From Athripsodes cinereus (lineage: Eukaryota > Arthropoda > Insecta > Trichoptera > Leptoceridae): a stretch of DNA of 64,000 nt. The notes beneath the pieces were generated by a model that made no database searches, had not been told where the DNA came from, and saw only the letters and a program-made list of their open reading frames with translations. The position numbers were made by a program, and so were the translations under genes. Of this stretch, positions 13,596 through 26,360 are shown piece after piece. Within the stretch, counting starts at the first letter, position 1. Each line of letters starts with the position of its first letter. The stretch covers positions 23,325,542-23,389,541 of the forward strand of contig OX388305.1 in the NCBI GenBank assembly GCA_947579605.1, given 5' to 3'.

Positions 13596-15680
13596 TAAAT
13601 TTATCTAAATCCCTATAGAGTAATAAGTAGGTTCTCTTGAAATATCTTGGAAACTTTGATTCATATACTGAAAACTAGAAAATCTTAGGATTTCCTTTAT
13701 ATTATAGGTACCTATATACATAAGATGCACATTTTTTCATCAGGAACGTTCGAGAAGAGTGAAAAAATGTGTTGATATAATCATTTGTATACAAAAACTA
13801 TTTTTTCATTCAACACTTTGATAAAAGACTAACGTATAATAAATAATACGCTTGTAATCTATAAGACCTTCGATAAGAGTTAGCCGTTGAAAGTGTATGG
13901 TAATGTATGGATATCTACACAATACATAAAACCTTTTCTTTACAATATTACAGTGAGATGGTTGATTAATAAAAAGATCCATGGATCTAACTCCCCTCCC
14001 CCTTTAGAATCCTTGTCCGACTGTCCAGTTGAAGGGTATAGATAGTTTAAACATGACTGGACGATTTGCAAACAAAACTGTTGACTATTCTATAATTCAA
14101 CGAAGAATCTGCGTCAGGAATCTATACTGTATAGGTATATCGAGAATCACCATCTTTCTAAAATGCCCCTTCCTATGTAAATATTTTTAAATAAAAGGCA
14201 CATTAAGTGAAGAAAAATGGCATCTACAGGGACAAGATTTTTTATTAATCGTTTCAGATGGGTAATGTTTCAGTTAAAAGGTGTACGCCATCTATCCTAA
14301 ATGTATTTTTGATTGGCACATGCAGACCGAGTTTAATAATAATTCAATTTATTTAGTCTTTGAGTTACTTCACTCGTGGGAAATGCAGGGATGATTTAGA
14401 TAGACAATGTTTATTGCCAGTTTTGAGCATATTACCTATAGCATGTAAAATGACGCTCCTATATCCAAGGTTTGACTTCCGTTTGTTACGTTGTGGAAAT
14501 ATTGAAGGCTCTTTTCATCGAACTCCTCAGGGGTTATTATTCTTGTAGATTTATTCACATTGATTCAAATAGATAAACAATTATATGAGTAATCAAAAAA
14601 ATAAACAGTCAATAAAAATATTTTTTCACAACGAAGATTCGGACGAAAAGAATCGAAGATTCGCAATTCGTAATGTTCATAATAATAATGAGTGCCTTAG
14701 GCTATAGAATTATTATGATCGAAGGAGGTTGATTTCCTAGAGGATAATTATTGTGAAAGATAAGATAAATAATAAAATTATCTTGAAATATATTTAACAC
14801 ATAGTAAACATATATTTACCTACATAGAATTCCAATTATTTATTTTGTGTTAGATTGTTAATATATTAATAAATCATGCCAATTATGTAGGTGCCTATTA
14901 TGATTGTGAATATTTTAATAAGTTGTTAGAAATAATTTACAGCGTAGTCAGAATTTATAAAGATGAGTGGAAATTTCTTAGGATAAAGTGTAAATATTAT
15001 TATGAATGCTAAGTATATATAAATATTATTATTACAGGTAGGTACCTACCTACTATTAAACAATTCTATATTTAATTAATATATTAAGAAAAAATATATT
15101 TAAAATAAACAAATATTCCTACTAGAAAAATACCTTTTGGATGAATATATTAGAGAGTTTATTATTTACTTATTTACTAATTTACGAACCTATTCATATT
15201 TGGATGTAGGTAACATTTGTTTTTGCACATTAAGTATTTGATTATAGGAAATTCTGTGATAATAAAATAATAGAAACATACCGAATATTTTGAAAGTTTC
15301 TAGGTTTTAAATTATTGTTGCTATTTTTATAAATGTTCAGAGATAAACATGCACTAGTACAAATCATGAATGTGTCAGAACCATAAGCAGTGTCTTTGTC
15401 TATGTCATCCAGACTTCAGAATTTGAAAGTATTAACTAGCCTTGCACATAATGTGACTAGAAGAGAGCAGCAAATTTTTAACTTATTATTATTATTTACT
15501 AACTGTGATTATTTTTCATGGTAAGAATGATTAATCAGAAGATTCAAAATTAAATCAAAATAATTATGCATCTGCTATTAATAAAAACACAAAGATTTCA
15601 TATTATTCCGTCCACGTCTGTGACAGATGCACATTACTTTCTGTAAAGATGATTGAATTTAATTTATGAAAATAACAGCA

Positions 15681-15857
15681 GTTAGTCGGTAGCCTGGGGG
15701 TAGAATCTTGGCCTCATGAACAAGGGGCCGTGGTTCGATCCCAGGTGCCGGCAAACTCTCTTTTCACGACACAAGCTTTTAGCTTACTGTGAAAGATGTA
15801 TAAGGTTGTATTTGGGGCTATAACAAAAGCCAGATATATCATTTTTTTTAAAAAAAA
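15681..15857 (+). mobile_element. SINE-1, full-length tRNA-derived SINE
   Basis: The tRNA-like head has an A box in GTCGGTAGCCTGGGGGTAGA and a B box GGTTCGATCCC at 15732-15742. The body (GGTGCCGGCAAACTC, ACGACACAAGCTTTTAGCTT, GTGAAAGATGTATAAGGTTG) ends CCAGATATATC plus a T/A-rich tail. It shares the same architecture with copies at 47651, 44384 (minus), 21329 and 43543 (minus). Confidence 0.85.
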
Positions 15858-16361
15858 CGAAAAAACAAAAAATATTACCGAAATACATAGGAATAGTATT
15901 CCTATATACTTATATAAACAAATGTTTTATTTAATTCGATATTTTAATAACCCTCTCCAGATGCTTTGTAACTAGGTCAGTAGATAGGTACCTACTGAAA
16001 AGAAATCTAAACATAATATGGCCCAACTCGAGTAAGGAAATAAATAATCCATGCATGTATTTTTTGGAACATTGTTAAGTAAATTAATTCATAAATGACT
16101 AGAAATTTAATTGGAAATCAGCGAATAAGAAAATTCTCAGATATAAATACCTATATCGGGAGTTCTCTGAAACCTTACACGTTTTTCAGAAGATGTATAG
16201 TAGGTAATATATACATAAGAAATATTTTTAGTAGCTACTTTAGGAACGCGTGAATCATTTCCTTGGAAATTAGTAAGTTGTTAATATTATTATTTTGACG
16301 AAATATTGTGAAACTTATGTTAAGTACTGGCGTTGCTATTAAAATAATGTTAATATGATTG

Positions 16362-17101
16362 AACCAATCAGAAACCTCGATTGGAGAACCATGTCTACAC
16401 AATGCAACATTGTGTAAAATTTAATCGGAAGAAGTGAGAAAGGTGTCCCAACGCTTACGAATTGGCTCTAGGCTGGCTTAAGTGATCACTTTCGGTGTCC
16501 ATGGACAACGTTCACCAATTCTACCATTTTCACTGTCACCATTTAAGGTCCACCAATCGAGAGACGCTTTATGCTATCCTTAGACGCAACCATCTTTTTG
16601 GGATCTCATTTTTCAGATCTCAAATAGATCGCGATCTCCCGTCTAAATGGCGTCGGAACAATTAAGTTCAATACTTTATCAGCTGCTAGTTCGACCAGTT
16701 ATTTTGTCATCTGCACCCAAATCCGGTTAAACAATAAAAAAAATTAGTAAACATTCTAAACATTTAATATGATTGATTGTATTTGCATAATTAATCACAC
16801 ATTTTTGAAAATGATAAAAATTGAGTTTTTTAAAAGATTTATATATTTTATATGAAAAAAAAACTAAACGATTCATATGAGAGCTTTAGATGTAAAGGCA
16901 CATACATTACTTTTTCACATTTAATTAAAAAAGCAGATGAACATGGACAACGTTTATCAATAGACACAGAAAAGTGATCACTTAAGCCAGCCTAGAGCCA
17001 ATTCCGGAACGTTGAGACAACTTTCTCACTTCTTCCGATTACATTTCGCACAATGTTAGATTGTGTAAACATGGTTCTCCAATCGAGATATCTGATTGGT
17101 T
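16362..17101. mobile_element. Foldback DNA element with arms of about 130 bp
   Basis: Left arm 16362-16494 (AACCAATCAGAAACCTCGAT ... GGCTTAAGTGATCACTTT) and right arm 16971-17101 are inverted complements with scattered mismatches. Shared landmarks are GGAGAACCATG, AATCGGAAGAAGTGAGAAAG, ATTGGCTCTAGGCTGGCTTA and AGTGATCACTT. The 475-bp centre has no open frame of note. The right arm is followed by a direct repeat of centre sequence (see next entry). Long-armed foldbacks without coding capacity are usually non-autonomous DNA transposons. Confidence 0.82.
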
Positions 17102-17165
17102 ATGTCATCTGTACCCAAGTCCGGTTAAATAATAAAAAAATAGTAAATATTCTAAACACTTCTTT
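16699..17165 (+). repeat. Direct repeat pair inside and beside the foldback element
   Basis: Copy 1 at 16699-16768 (TTTTGTCATCTGCACCCAAA, TCCGGTTAAACAATAAAAAA) recurs at 17099-17165 (GTTATGTCATCTGTACCCAA, GTCCGGTTAAATAATAAAAA) and continues AGTAAAYATTCTAAACA in both. One copy is internal to the foldback and the other directly abuts its right arm, so the true element may be larger or two copies may have recombined. Confidence 0.75.
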
Positions 17166-18987
17166 TAAAAGCTTTTTTTCTGTCTATTCTTTTTTCTATT
17201 CTCACGAAAAAGCTTTCAGTGGATACATTAACAAACGATCGTTTATACGAATGTACTCTAATATTTATGTCACAATAATAACAGTAATACCTACATTTTA
17301 TAATAATGAGCATAATCATATAATGTGAGCGCGATGATAGATTAGGTACGTAGGTACCTACAACCTGCAACACAATATAATATAATGTACATATTATAAT
17401 AAACGGTGGCGTTACTAGGAAACATTACAATTAATGATCATCCACGCAAAAAATGAGGAACACGTGTCATGCGCCATCTCATGCGTGCAATATTGCCTTT
17501 ATTATTATGTATTATTATTTGCATACATACCAGTTTACCTATTTACTATTTTAGATATATAATAAATATTAGCATCACTGCGGCATGGCTTGCTGGATAC
17601 TCGTATTATCCAACACTCGTTTGAATGTTTCATACCATGGGACAATATATAAAATTACCCTCTATACGAACTTTTCGTCATTAGAATATGTCCCGAGATT
17701 ATAAAATTGAATTTGAATCTTACTAATTTATTAGGAAATATATGAAGTACCTACACTTTTTGTGGGACCATTTATTTATGTGAAAAGTTATAATATTATC
17801 ATTCTTTTTTTATGAAGTACCTACCTATTATACATTCATTATATATTTTATTGTTACTTTTGTTTTTTTTTGCTACTCTGTTTTATAATTTACCGATTAA
17901 AACGTGCACCCTAAAACTCACAAATGTTAAATAAAAAAAATCTTTTAATTTTGACATTAAACATTATTATTTTTCGACACTTTGCAGGTTACACAGAATT
18001 GATTTGTTTTACAAAATGAAGATCTAAAATTGTATTATTATTTCAATGTGTAATTTCAAAATGTGTGTTGTATTCTACAATGTGTTTGATATTCAAATAG
18101 ATTACGTTACCCTGAGCGAAGCCGGTTGTTTAGCTAGTATGTATAAAATATTGGCTCATGAAAGAAGACTGCTCTTTACAATATTTACAGCTAAACAATA
18201 CCATATTAAACAGCGACAAAGCCATCTCCCGCTGTGGAGATGGAACTCATAATACCTAAATATTATCAAATATTTCCTCTTTACTATGACAATTAGAACG
18301 TGGGCTTTCATTGTTTGCCACGTTTTGTCCCTATTCTATTATCATTGTTCAGATTGATATTGGATTCATATTCTGAATGATGTTTACAAATTTTAAAAGT
18401 ACTTGCACGTTTGCAAGTGGCACTTATTTACTAGAACATTTATAGTGTCTAGAGTTTTTATTATGAGAATTATAATTTATCTTCCTGTCTTTTTGCATTC
18501 ATAATGATTCATATCTATTACACTATATATAACACCTTACACAAGTGGAGTAGTCAGTAAATCTGTAATGCACGTACTAAACTTAACACGGTCGGTCTGC
18601 TCCGTATCAGTAATAAAGCCGTCATTAGAAATGGGTTCTGTAACAGGCAATGAGTATTTGTAAGACATCCATAAAAGACATTTAATAACACTCATCAGTG
18701 AAGTTACATGCCTTCCATTCTGTGTGTCTTTCGATTTATAGCACGTAGAGGATAACCTATATGTTTAAATATTACATGTACCAAATTCAATAGATATCCC
18801 ACTTCTTGAATATACTGCGAACAATGTTTGCTTATATAATTATTATGTATGGGCGATGTATATTAATAAATACATATCTAATTTTAAGCAAAACCGCCAA
18901 TTTCACTAGATCTTTTTCTTTGCATGTATTATTTTTTTAACCTATTACCTTTGTGATTTATAAAAAGGTAAGTATTTTATATATTAC

Positions 18988-19130
18988 CTGAGCAGGTGCC
19001 GTTAGAGCCGCCGACATTGCCGTCTGCTGAGCCGCAGCTGCGGCCGCTGCCATAGAAGCTGCGCTCAGGGAGCCGTATGCTGGACCATAGTACGACGACA
19101 TGCTTTGTGACATCTGGGATGCTGCCATAC
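18988..19130 (-). CDS. Sox21b: SoxB2 (Sox21-type) transcription factor, downstream alanine-rich exon
   Basis: This exon continues the Sox reading frame. Its first two bases (GT) complete the glycine codon left open by the 47307-47501 exon, giving RAG followed by MAASQMSQSMSSYYGPAYGS and then LSAASM, a run of seven alanines, QQTAMSAALTAPAQ. The acceptor is TTGTTTCCAG ahead of 19130 and the donor is CAG/GTAATA at 18988/18987, so it leaves in phase 0 after 47 complete codons. Ser/Tyr/Ala-rich, low-complexity sequence is normal for the region behind the HMG box in SoxB2 proteins, which in family members acts in transcriptional repression or partner contact. The block has much higher GC than its surroundings. 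The rest of the C-terminus is expected on one or more exons further left. I could not identify one, so it may be outside the window or too diverged to see. Confidence 0.88.
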
Positions 19131-19256
19131 CTGGAAACAAAGAGATATATAATGCGATGAAACAATTTTACCTTACCATGAAGAAGAATCTATTGATTTA
19201 ACAAAAGGAAGACGTTATTATTTTCTATTTTGTTCATTAAATATCGTCCTCTAGAG

Positions 19257-19499
19257 CAGTGGTTCCCAAACTTTTAAGTTCGCGTACCACACACGAAATT
19301 ATAAATCAGTAACGTACCACTGAACTGAATTTAAAAACGTTTTATCTAATTATTTACTGTGTATGTCCTATGGCCATGGCTATGGCTGCTTGCGTTTTAT
19401 CTAATTATTTACTGTGTATGTCCTATGGCCATGGCTATGGCTGCTTGCGTACCACCTTAATAATTGTCGCGTACCACTGGTGGTGCGCGACAATTATAG
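19257..19499. mobile_element. hAT-like non-autonomous element with tandem duplication
   Basis: It is flanked by a perfect 8-bp duplication CTCTAGAG (19249-19256 and 19500-19507), the length expected for hAT transposition. The left end CAGTGGTTCCCAAACTTTT is hAT-like. The right end does not mirror it, so the terminal inverted repeat is not intact. The word CGTACCAC recurs four times. It also contains a 55-bp exact tandem duplication (19338-19392, 19393-19447) and a terminal 36-bp palindrome (19461-19496). It sits only 130 bases upstream of the alanine-rich Sox exon acceptor. Confidence 0.65.
19338..19447 (+). repeat. Exact 55-bp tandem duplication
   Basis: CGTTTTATCTAATTATTTAC ... CCATGGCTATGGCTGCTTG is present twice in a row without a mismatch, inside the hAT-like element. 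It implies a recent slippage or unequal exchange. Confidence 0.95.
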
Positions 19500-19547
19500 C
19501 TCTAGAGAGCACAGCGTAGAGAATAGCTTTCTCTACTCATTTAACTA

Positions 19548-19632
19548 TCCATACCAGCCGGCTGACTGCATGTAATAAACATGCGAGTTGTCCTTTCTGT
19601 GTCAGCAAAATAAAACATTCAGGATGGGTTAA
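19548..19632 (-). repeat. Family R repeat, fragment
   Basis: On the plus strand, CAGCCGGCTGACTGCATGTA, GAGTTGTCCTTTCTGTGTCA and AACATTCAGGATGGGTT. Confidence 0.65.
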
Positions 19633-20465
19633 AGGTTACGTAAAAATAAGCACTTACTTTGAATATTTTTTTTAAGTTTGTAAACTTTATATTTTGAAAT
19701 AAGTTTTTCTTATCATCAGAAGAAATGTTATTTAGCCATCCTTAATATTGGTCCAAAGGATTATGAAAACAAAATCAGAATTAAAAATATTTAATACCGT
19801 TTTAGTGATATAAGTTATTCACGGTGAATTTAATCACTTATTTTTACAATATTCCTAATGTTCTGATGTTATTGTCATAGGGATGACGTAATGCGAAGAG
19901 GGTTGTTCAGATGTTTTTTTTTTTGTAATGAGGGGAAATCCTTCATGGACACCTAAATAGGTAGTCAGAATGTTGCGCGCCTAAAATTTTGCGGCCAGAA
20001 AAACGAAAATTTTTACAAGAAAAAAAAAACAAAGCAATAAGCAGGTTAATTGATAAATTCATTTATAGGTCTGCTTCATTGTCGAGAAAAGAATCCAAAC
20101 AAACGAATAGAGTATATAATCAATACGTCGGTGACTGACGAAAAATTGGTTCAAATAATGTTATTAGCGCACCCCCATGATATAACATCATCATCTATGA
20201 AGAGCTATTGTACATCGAAACCATAGATATATAAATGTCATTCACATTCGCAAATAACAGGACAATTGTTGTGTTAAATATTATCAGATAGACAGTATGA
20301 GTATTATACGTCTATGGTGCATTTTAATGCTGTCACTTTCGTTGAGTTAAGTAAATAAGTAGGAACCCATACGATGCTTTTTAGGGCGTGATTGCGATAT
20401 GGTACCTATTACTATTATTATAAAAAGAAGTACATATAGAATTCAGATTTGAAAACTGTTTAAAG

Positions 20466-20830
20466 CAGTGGTTCTTAACCTGGGTTCGACCGAACTGGGG
20501 TTCGGTGAGTCAGTCTTGGGGGTTCGATGAAAATCATTTTAAAGGCACTTGCCAAGGTAAAGCAGCGAATTTCTGAATTGGTTTCTGAAAGGCAACAGCA
20601 CAAGTCACACTTATGTAAATATTAATTTATATGTTTCATGTTTTGATTTAACCATTAAAATTTAATGTTTTGATCTTTGTTTTTTTTTTCATTTTGTACA
20701 CCTATATATAAATATATACCATGTTTTGAATTAGTAAAAATCTAATTTTATTTTTCAAATTAGGAGGGGTTCGGTGAATGCATATGTAACTGGTGGGGTT
20801 CGGTACCCCCAAAAAGGTTAAGAACCACTG
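20466..20830. mobile_element. hAT-type MITE
   Basis: The terminal inverted repeats CAGTGGTTCTTAACCT and AGGTTAAGAACCACTG are perfect over 16 bp. An 8-bp target duplication differs at one base: GTTTAAAG at 20458-20465 and GTTCAAAG at 20831-20838. CAGTGGTTCTYAACC ends are characteristic of hAT elements. The 365-bp body carries GGGGTTCGGT words near both ends and no transposase. Confidence 0.92.
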
Positions 20831-21179
20831 GTTCAAAGGTTACGCAAAAACTTGTACATTTTTTAAACTATTTATTTTATTAAATTCTTTTTAAGAACAA
20901 GTGATGAAAAAATTGTATTTTGAAATTAGATTTTGTTATCAGAAGAAACGTAAAGTTGCCTTCCTGAATATTCGTTCAAAGATATATGAAAACAAAAGCA
21001 GTTATCTCTGTTCTAATAAAATATTGTTGAAATCGAAATAGACATCTTGCGTCTTCAGACAGGACTCGATTAGGTCCTACCTCATTGTCATTTCACTGGG
21101 TAAATATTTGTAAGAGTTTTCTAGTTGTGTATATGAGTGCTTTTTCATTCACTTTACGATGGTAAATATGATGACACCA

Positions 21180-21262
21180 CGTAGAAATCACATGTCAAAA
21201 ACATACTAATCGTCTTCTCCGTGTCAATAAAATTAAATACGTTCAGGGTGGATGGCATTAAT
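21180..21262 (-). repeat. Family R repeat, fragment
   Basis: On the plus strand, TCGTCTTCTCCGTGTCAATA, TACGTTCAGGGTGGATGGCA. Only the middle of the unit is recognisable. Confidence 0.5.
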
Positions 21263-21328
21263 CCGGTGATACAAATAAATTTGTTCACGATGACCCGAGG
21301 ATATTTTTTTCAATCCTCAGATTTAACT

Positions 21329-21450
21329 TTCGATCCCAGGTGCCGGCAAACTCCCCTTTCACGACACAAGCTTTTAGCTTACTGTGAAAGGTGTATAAGG
21401 TTGAATTTGGGTTTATAACAAAACCCAGATATTTCTTTTTTTAAAAAAAA
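21329..21450 (+). mobile_element. SINE-1, 5'-truncated copy
   Basis: It begins inside the B box (TTCGATCCCAGG) and matches the other copies through CCGGCAAACTCCCCTTTCAC, AAGCTTTTAGCTTACTGTGA and CCCAGATATTTC to an A-rich tail. Confidence 0.8.
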
Positions 21451-22249
21451 CTTTCTATGCAATAGCAATTCAACGAAATAAATGTAATGTGTTTTCTTAG
21501 AAATATATTATTTGCCTCATGATTAATTGTAAAGAATTCGATCTTTTAGAATTGAAATCATATAAGTCATAATATAATTGAATAATGATTTGATTCTGAA
21601 AGTTTCTAATTATTTTTCTGCACGTGTTTTGAATAATAATAAAAAAAAGAATTTAAAAAATGAGAAAAAGGTTGGGTTTTTCATACAAATAATAGGGGAT
21701 TTTATGTGTGTATATCGCGGTATTGGTATTGGATGACAATTTAATAATGGACATTTCAAGATGTTCTGTCACTTGCTTCGATTGATCGAACGATTTCTTT
21801 TTTTAAGTTCAAATTAAAATGCCATTTTTTATTCCATCTGAGAAACCGTTAACAAATCGATTGTACCTACATGACAAAATAAGAAGGGAAAAGACATGAT
21901 TTAATTAAAAAAGTTTATGAACTTTAATAGGATAATACACAATTTTTTATTGAAATTTTTAATGCTATTTTATTTTGTTCATTATTATTATTTTCACAAT
22001 GTTTTACAATTTTCTCTCCCGTTTTAATTAAATCTACATAATATTATACATTTTTCGACGATAGGTTATTTATTTTTTATTCTAAACACTGTATATTTTT
22101 ATTGCAACTTTACATATTGATAATTATTATCTGCTGGCTACCCTATTTGTGGAATATGACATGTTGGTATACCTACCTATCATATTTAGTAGACAAATTT
22201 CCATATAAATTCTCATCAGATTGAATATTGCGATAAACTCGCCCTCTGT

Positions 22250-22347
22250 ATATTGATTGTATGATTGCATTTGTTTTAAATGTATTTTTGTGTGAATTTG
22301 CTTGTGATAAGTGTAAGTAAAGAATAAATAAATAAATATTCAAAAAC
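22250..22347 (+). mobile_element. Probable LINE 3' tail
   Basis: A T-rich UTR-like sequence leads to GTAAAGAATAAATAAATAAA. Only the tail architecture supports this; no coding part is left. Confidence 0.35.
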
Positions 22348-23582
22348 TGAAAAGGTAAAAATAGAAAGTTAAGATGTTGTTAGCCAATTAATAACAAATT
22401 TTAATTAATATTTGACCAAAGACAGATACAGGTACTTAAGCAAAATATGATCTATTTACCGTATTGGTGCAAAATTATGCAGTAGAAATCCGTAATTAGA
22501 TTGGTACAAACATACGTTATAATTCTACTACGATTTATATAACTAAAACGTAAGAAGATTTTCTTGCTCTTATGATAAGACAATACCTACTTGATTTAAA
22601 ATCTGCGATGAACTCACAATTTGATTAAAAATATCAAACCTACTTTCAAAATTTTTCATTTATTCTTCTTATTGATCGATTGTTTGATTGAAGACCTCCT
22701 ATTACTACAATTTTTATAGAGAAAGTAAATAATTAATATTTTGTATGTACGTTATTTCTGAATATGTTAATAATTGTAACGAACATTTTTTTACACGTTG
22801 TGCTTAATCTTTTAATACAAACTCAGTACAGTTGGTAATTAGGCATCGGAGAAAGTCATTATGCTCATTGAATTCAAATTTATTATAAAAATTTCATCAA
22901 TGAAAAAAAAACTAAATGCTTAGTAATTTTTATTTAATATAGTGTTATATATGTAGATAGTATTCAGAATAATAATAATATTAATGATTAAAATTCAAAA
23001 ACATTTTACATAATAAAATAATCTGAAGATATATCCAATTTGCTTTAATTTATAATCTATTCATGTCATATGTTTGAGAGAACTACTTATAATAAATGAT
23101 ATCAAGTAATGATCAATAAATATTTTATTATATTCATGGGAAATATACCTATAAATATTTATTATTAATAATAAAATTCATTTCTGATATACATGTTAAT
23201 TCAAATGATAAGCTGCTACTTAAATTATTGCTTTTCATTATTGATGAAAATGAAGATAATTAACTTGGGATTATCCTGTGTTATGGACATTAAAATAAAT
23301 AGAAATATTCGATTAGTAAAGAAATTTCGGAAAATATGGAAAAATATTTATAAATAACTCATAAATAAACTGCATTAGAAGAAATGTATTTTGCATAACA
23401 ATAATTGAATGTTAAATATTCAAACATTTACAATATTATGTTTGATAAAGACAACATGTCTACACAAATATAATATGAACTTACTTATTTTAACAGTCTT
23501 GTGAAACTGATATATTATTTTCGGTGATATTAGGTACCTATGCCATTTACTAATGTTTTTTTGACTAACTAACTAAGGACTA

Positions 23583-23665
23583 TCCCATCACGGCACACCC
23601 CACAACTGGGGTAGTCAGCAGGAAAGCCACATGTTATATACATGCTAGTTGTCCTTTTTGATTTT
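23583..23665 (-). repeat. Family R repeat, fragment
   Basis: On the plus strand, TCCCATCACGGCACACCCCA, CAACTGGGGTAGTCAGCAGG and ACATGCTAGTTGTCC. Confidence 0.65.
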
Positions 23666-26360
23666 ATTATATTAAGAGTTTAGAGCACGTAAAATTATTG
23701 GAAGCTTCTGCGTGTTAAGAATACTTCAAAATTATTATTTCAGAGGTTCAATGTGGAGAATTTACAAAAACCTTTTGATTTTATAAATTCTAAGTGTGTA
23801 CTTATACAAAATAAATACGATATTCTGTATTCTAATAATAAAAAGGATGGTAGGTATTATTTATTAACCTATTAATAAATTATTTTTCATAGAGAGTTTA
23901 CCAATAACGCTATCAACATATGGTTAGATCCGCCCTTCATTAATCCCGCCTCTGCGGGTGAACATTCGTGGATAAAATAATTTATTAAACACTTATTTAA
24001 ATTTAAATAAAATGGCTGACTCGGCTTAGCTAATTCTTGTCGCTAAAGAATTTTATAACATAAAATTTTAGACAATCATTACTAATTTTGATCAATAAAA
24101 AATGTTGCTTCTGTCCAGTGGTTTTGTATTTTCTACTTATAAAATGTTGAAAAATGTAATAGCCATCTTTATACAAAAAAAAAACTTCTTTTATAATAAG
24201 TTCCTTTAGATTTTTTACACGCTGAGTTTGCATCAGAGATCAGTCGGATACATTCTTTCAAATATATTCAGTACAGTTAAGCAAACGGTTGCTTAATAAA
24301 ATTCTAGGAAATGTGTTTTTAAATATCCAGCATATCGAATATACCGCCAAAACATAATCCAAGTCCATCCACCAAATGCTCATGAATAAACTTTTCTTGA
24401 AAGATATTGGCAATCAATCAAAACAGGGTAAAAGGAGATTATTAATTTTAAAATCAATATTATGCATGATATATGTATTTTCAGGTTTGGAATATTTATG
24501 AACAATTTACATAATGAAAAAGAAATTATCTGATATTTTGAGCTATGTAAATGTAAAGAAAAAAATTAGTTCGTCTTTTTCTCAGTTGCATGGTGTTCCC
24601 ATGAAACGACATATAATATGTTGGACGATTTTGCTTGCTTTGGACTAATATATAACGAAAATAGCTTCATAAAGATTTACGATGATCAGCAGCATGATAC
24701 TAATGTTTCGGAAATTGAATCCAGAGAAATACTGTTTTTTTTTCTGCTGATGCATACTTCCACTTAAAGCCCTGATTTTTTGAGTAGTTAGATTGCACAT
24801 TAGTCTGATATTGGTCGTCGATGCGAACTGAGAAAGTGTGTAGTGATCCTAATGCGGCAACCGAAACGGTAGACATCTTGGGTATCGTGTAATTTTATGA
24901 ATTAGATCATACATATTCATAAGCCGCTTGTATATTATTATATTATATATATATTTTTATTGTAATATTTTGTCGCCACAGGACAAGAAGTCAATAACCA
25001 TACTCTTGTTTAGTAATATAACTTTTTTTATTAAAAATTCTTTCTACAAATTATTGCCATTAGGTATTTATATTATTTGCATTTGACTCTGTCCAAAAAT
25101 TAGCATTTTATCGTATTCTACATAATTGAAAAAGTTATGTTTGAGTTTCTTTATACATTTTTTTTTACAAAAATTATTGAAAGTAGGAGTAAAATAAATT
25201 ATTTATATAATTAAATTAGTAAGCGTTGTAAGGCATATCACATTAACTACGAGAAAAAGTAATATCATAATATATACACTTCGATTTATGCAAGAAGAAT
25301 AATATAAATTCTAGAGAATACTGAAAGTTTAGATAATTGAATTGGGAGGCCAGAGACTCAGACTTTAGAAGGCAGAAGCTTTTCAAGATCTATTCCATTA
25401 CCTACTTTGGTAGCTGTGAATAATCACTAAGAAGTTTTGTTCATGAATTGTTTGATAAAAAAAAACAAAGAAGTGAATTTATTCAAAAACTTTGCAAACA
25501 TCATTGCTGTAAATTTAACGCGGAAATAATTTGTTATTCATAAATGCATTCAACATGTTCTTTGATCATCAAAAACAATATTGCAAATTATCATTTGAAA
25601 AATACCTACTACGTAAGTCCTTTTGAGAAAGTTAAGGATTTAATTCTTAAGTATGTGAATGAAAAATGAATGAGATATATTGTAAAACAACAAAACAATA
25701 TGATATGAATCTTTTACAAAAGACAATATCACAAAGGACAAAATATAAGTGTTATTTTGTAATGTATTATGTATTTAAAAGTAGCTATATGAAGATATTA
25801 TAAGTAGATAAGGAAAGTTGTCAGCATCTTGTTATATAAGACAATATGATCACAATATGAATGTACCTATCTAGGATAATAATTATATTTGAGTTCGTTC
25901 GTAAATGTTTGGTCACAAGTATGTACTTAATATATAGACAGCGTAATTAGGCAAACCAGAGGTAAAGAGATGCACTCTATGTGAGGAAAAAATATTGATA
26001 ATATCACATAGAGATATTATAGTTTATAATGACACCGTGCGATTGGATTTATTTTGTAATTTAATATATTATGTAAATTGTTCTGCATGTTTTGTTAGAA
26101 CTTAATATTTTGATATCTATTTGTTGAATACACTTATATCAAGATGACGGGTTCTTATTATCTTGATGTGTAACTGAAATTTGTATTTGCATAAAAACAT
26201 TACAACTGTTTATAATAAAACAAGACTGATACTCAAAAATAAATCACCAATATATTATTACATCATGTCATGTTGTTAGTTTTTAAATGATTTCACCATT
26301 TTTGTTATTCCGATTGGAATTGCTTAAGCTGTTTGCGTGTTTTTTGATACAGTATCAGTA

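Larger units (their letters stand above)
1..18987 (-). other. Sox21b intron 3 or downstream region
   Basis: Beyond the donor at 18987 I see AT-rich sequence with scattered transposable-element fragments and no recognisable coding exon on either strand. The last exon(s) of the Sox gene should be to the left, but I could not find one here, so I cannot tell intron from 3' flank. The stretches 1-2800, 2900-4100, 4500-6200, 8000-12200 and 14400-15600 show only AT-rich sequence, short TTA/TAA repeats and TAGGTACCTAC words. Confidence 0.5.

Noticed and set aside
18977..19165. Second minus-strand frame over the alanine-rich exon
   Set aside because: It is a shadow in a shifted frame. The MAASQMSQSM frame is the one that splices in phase with the HMG exon.
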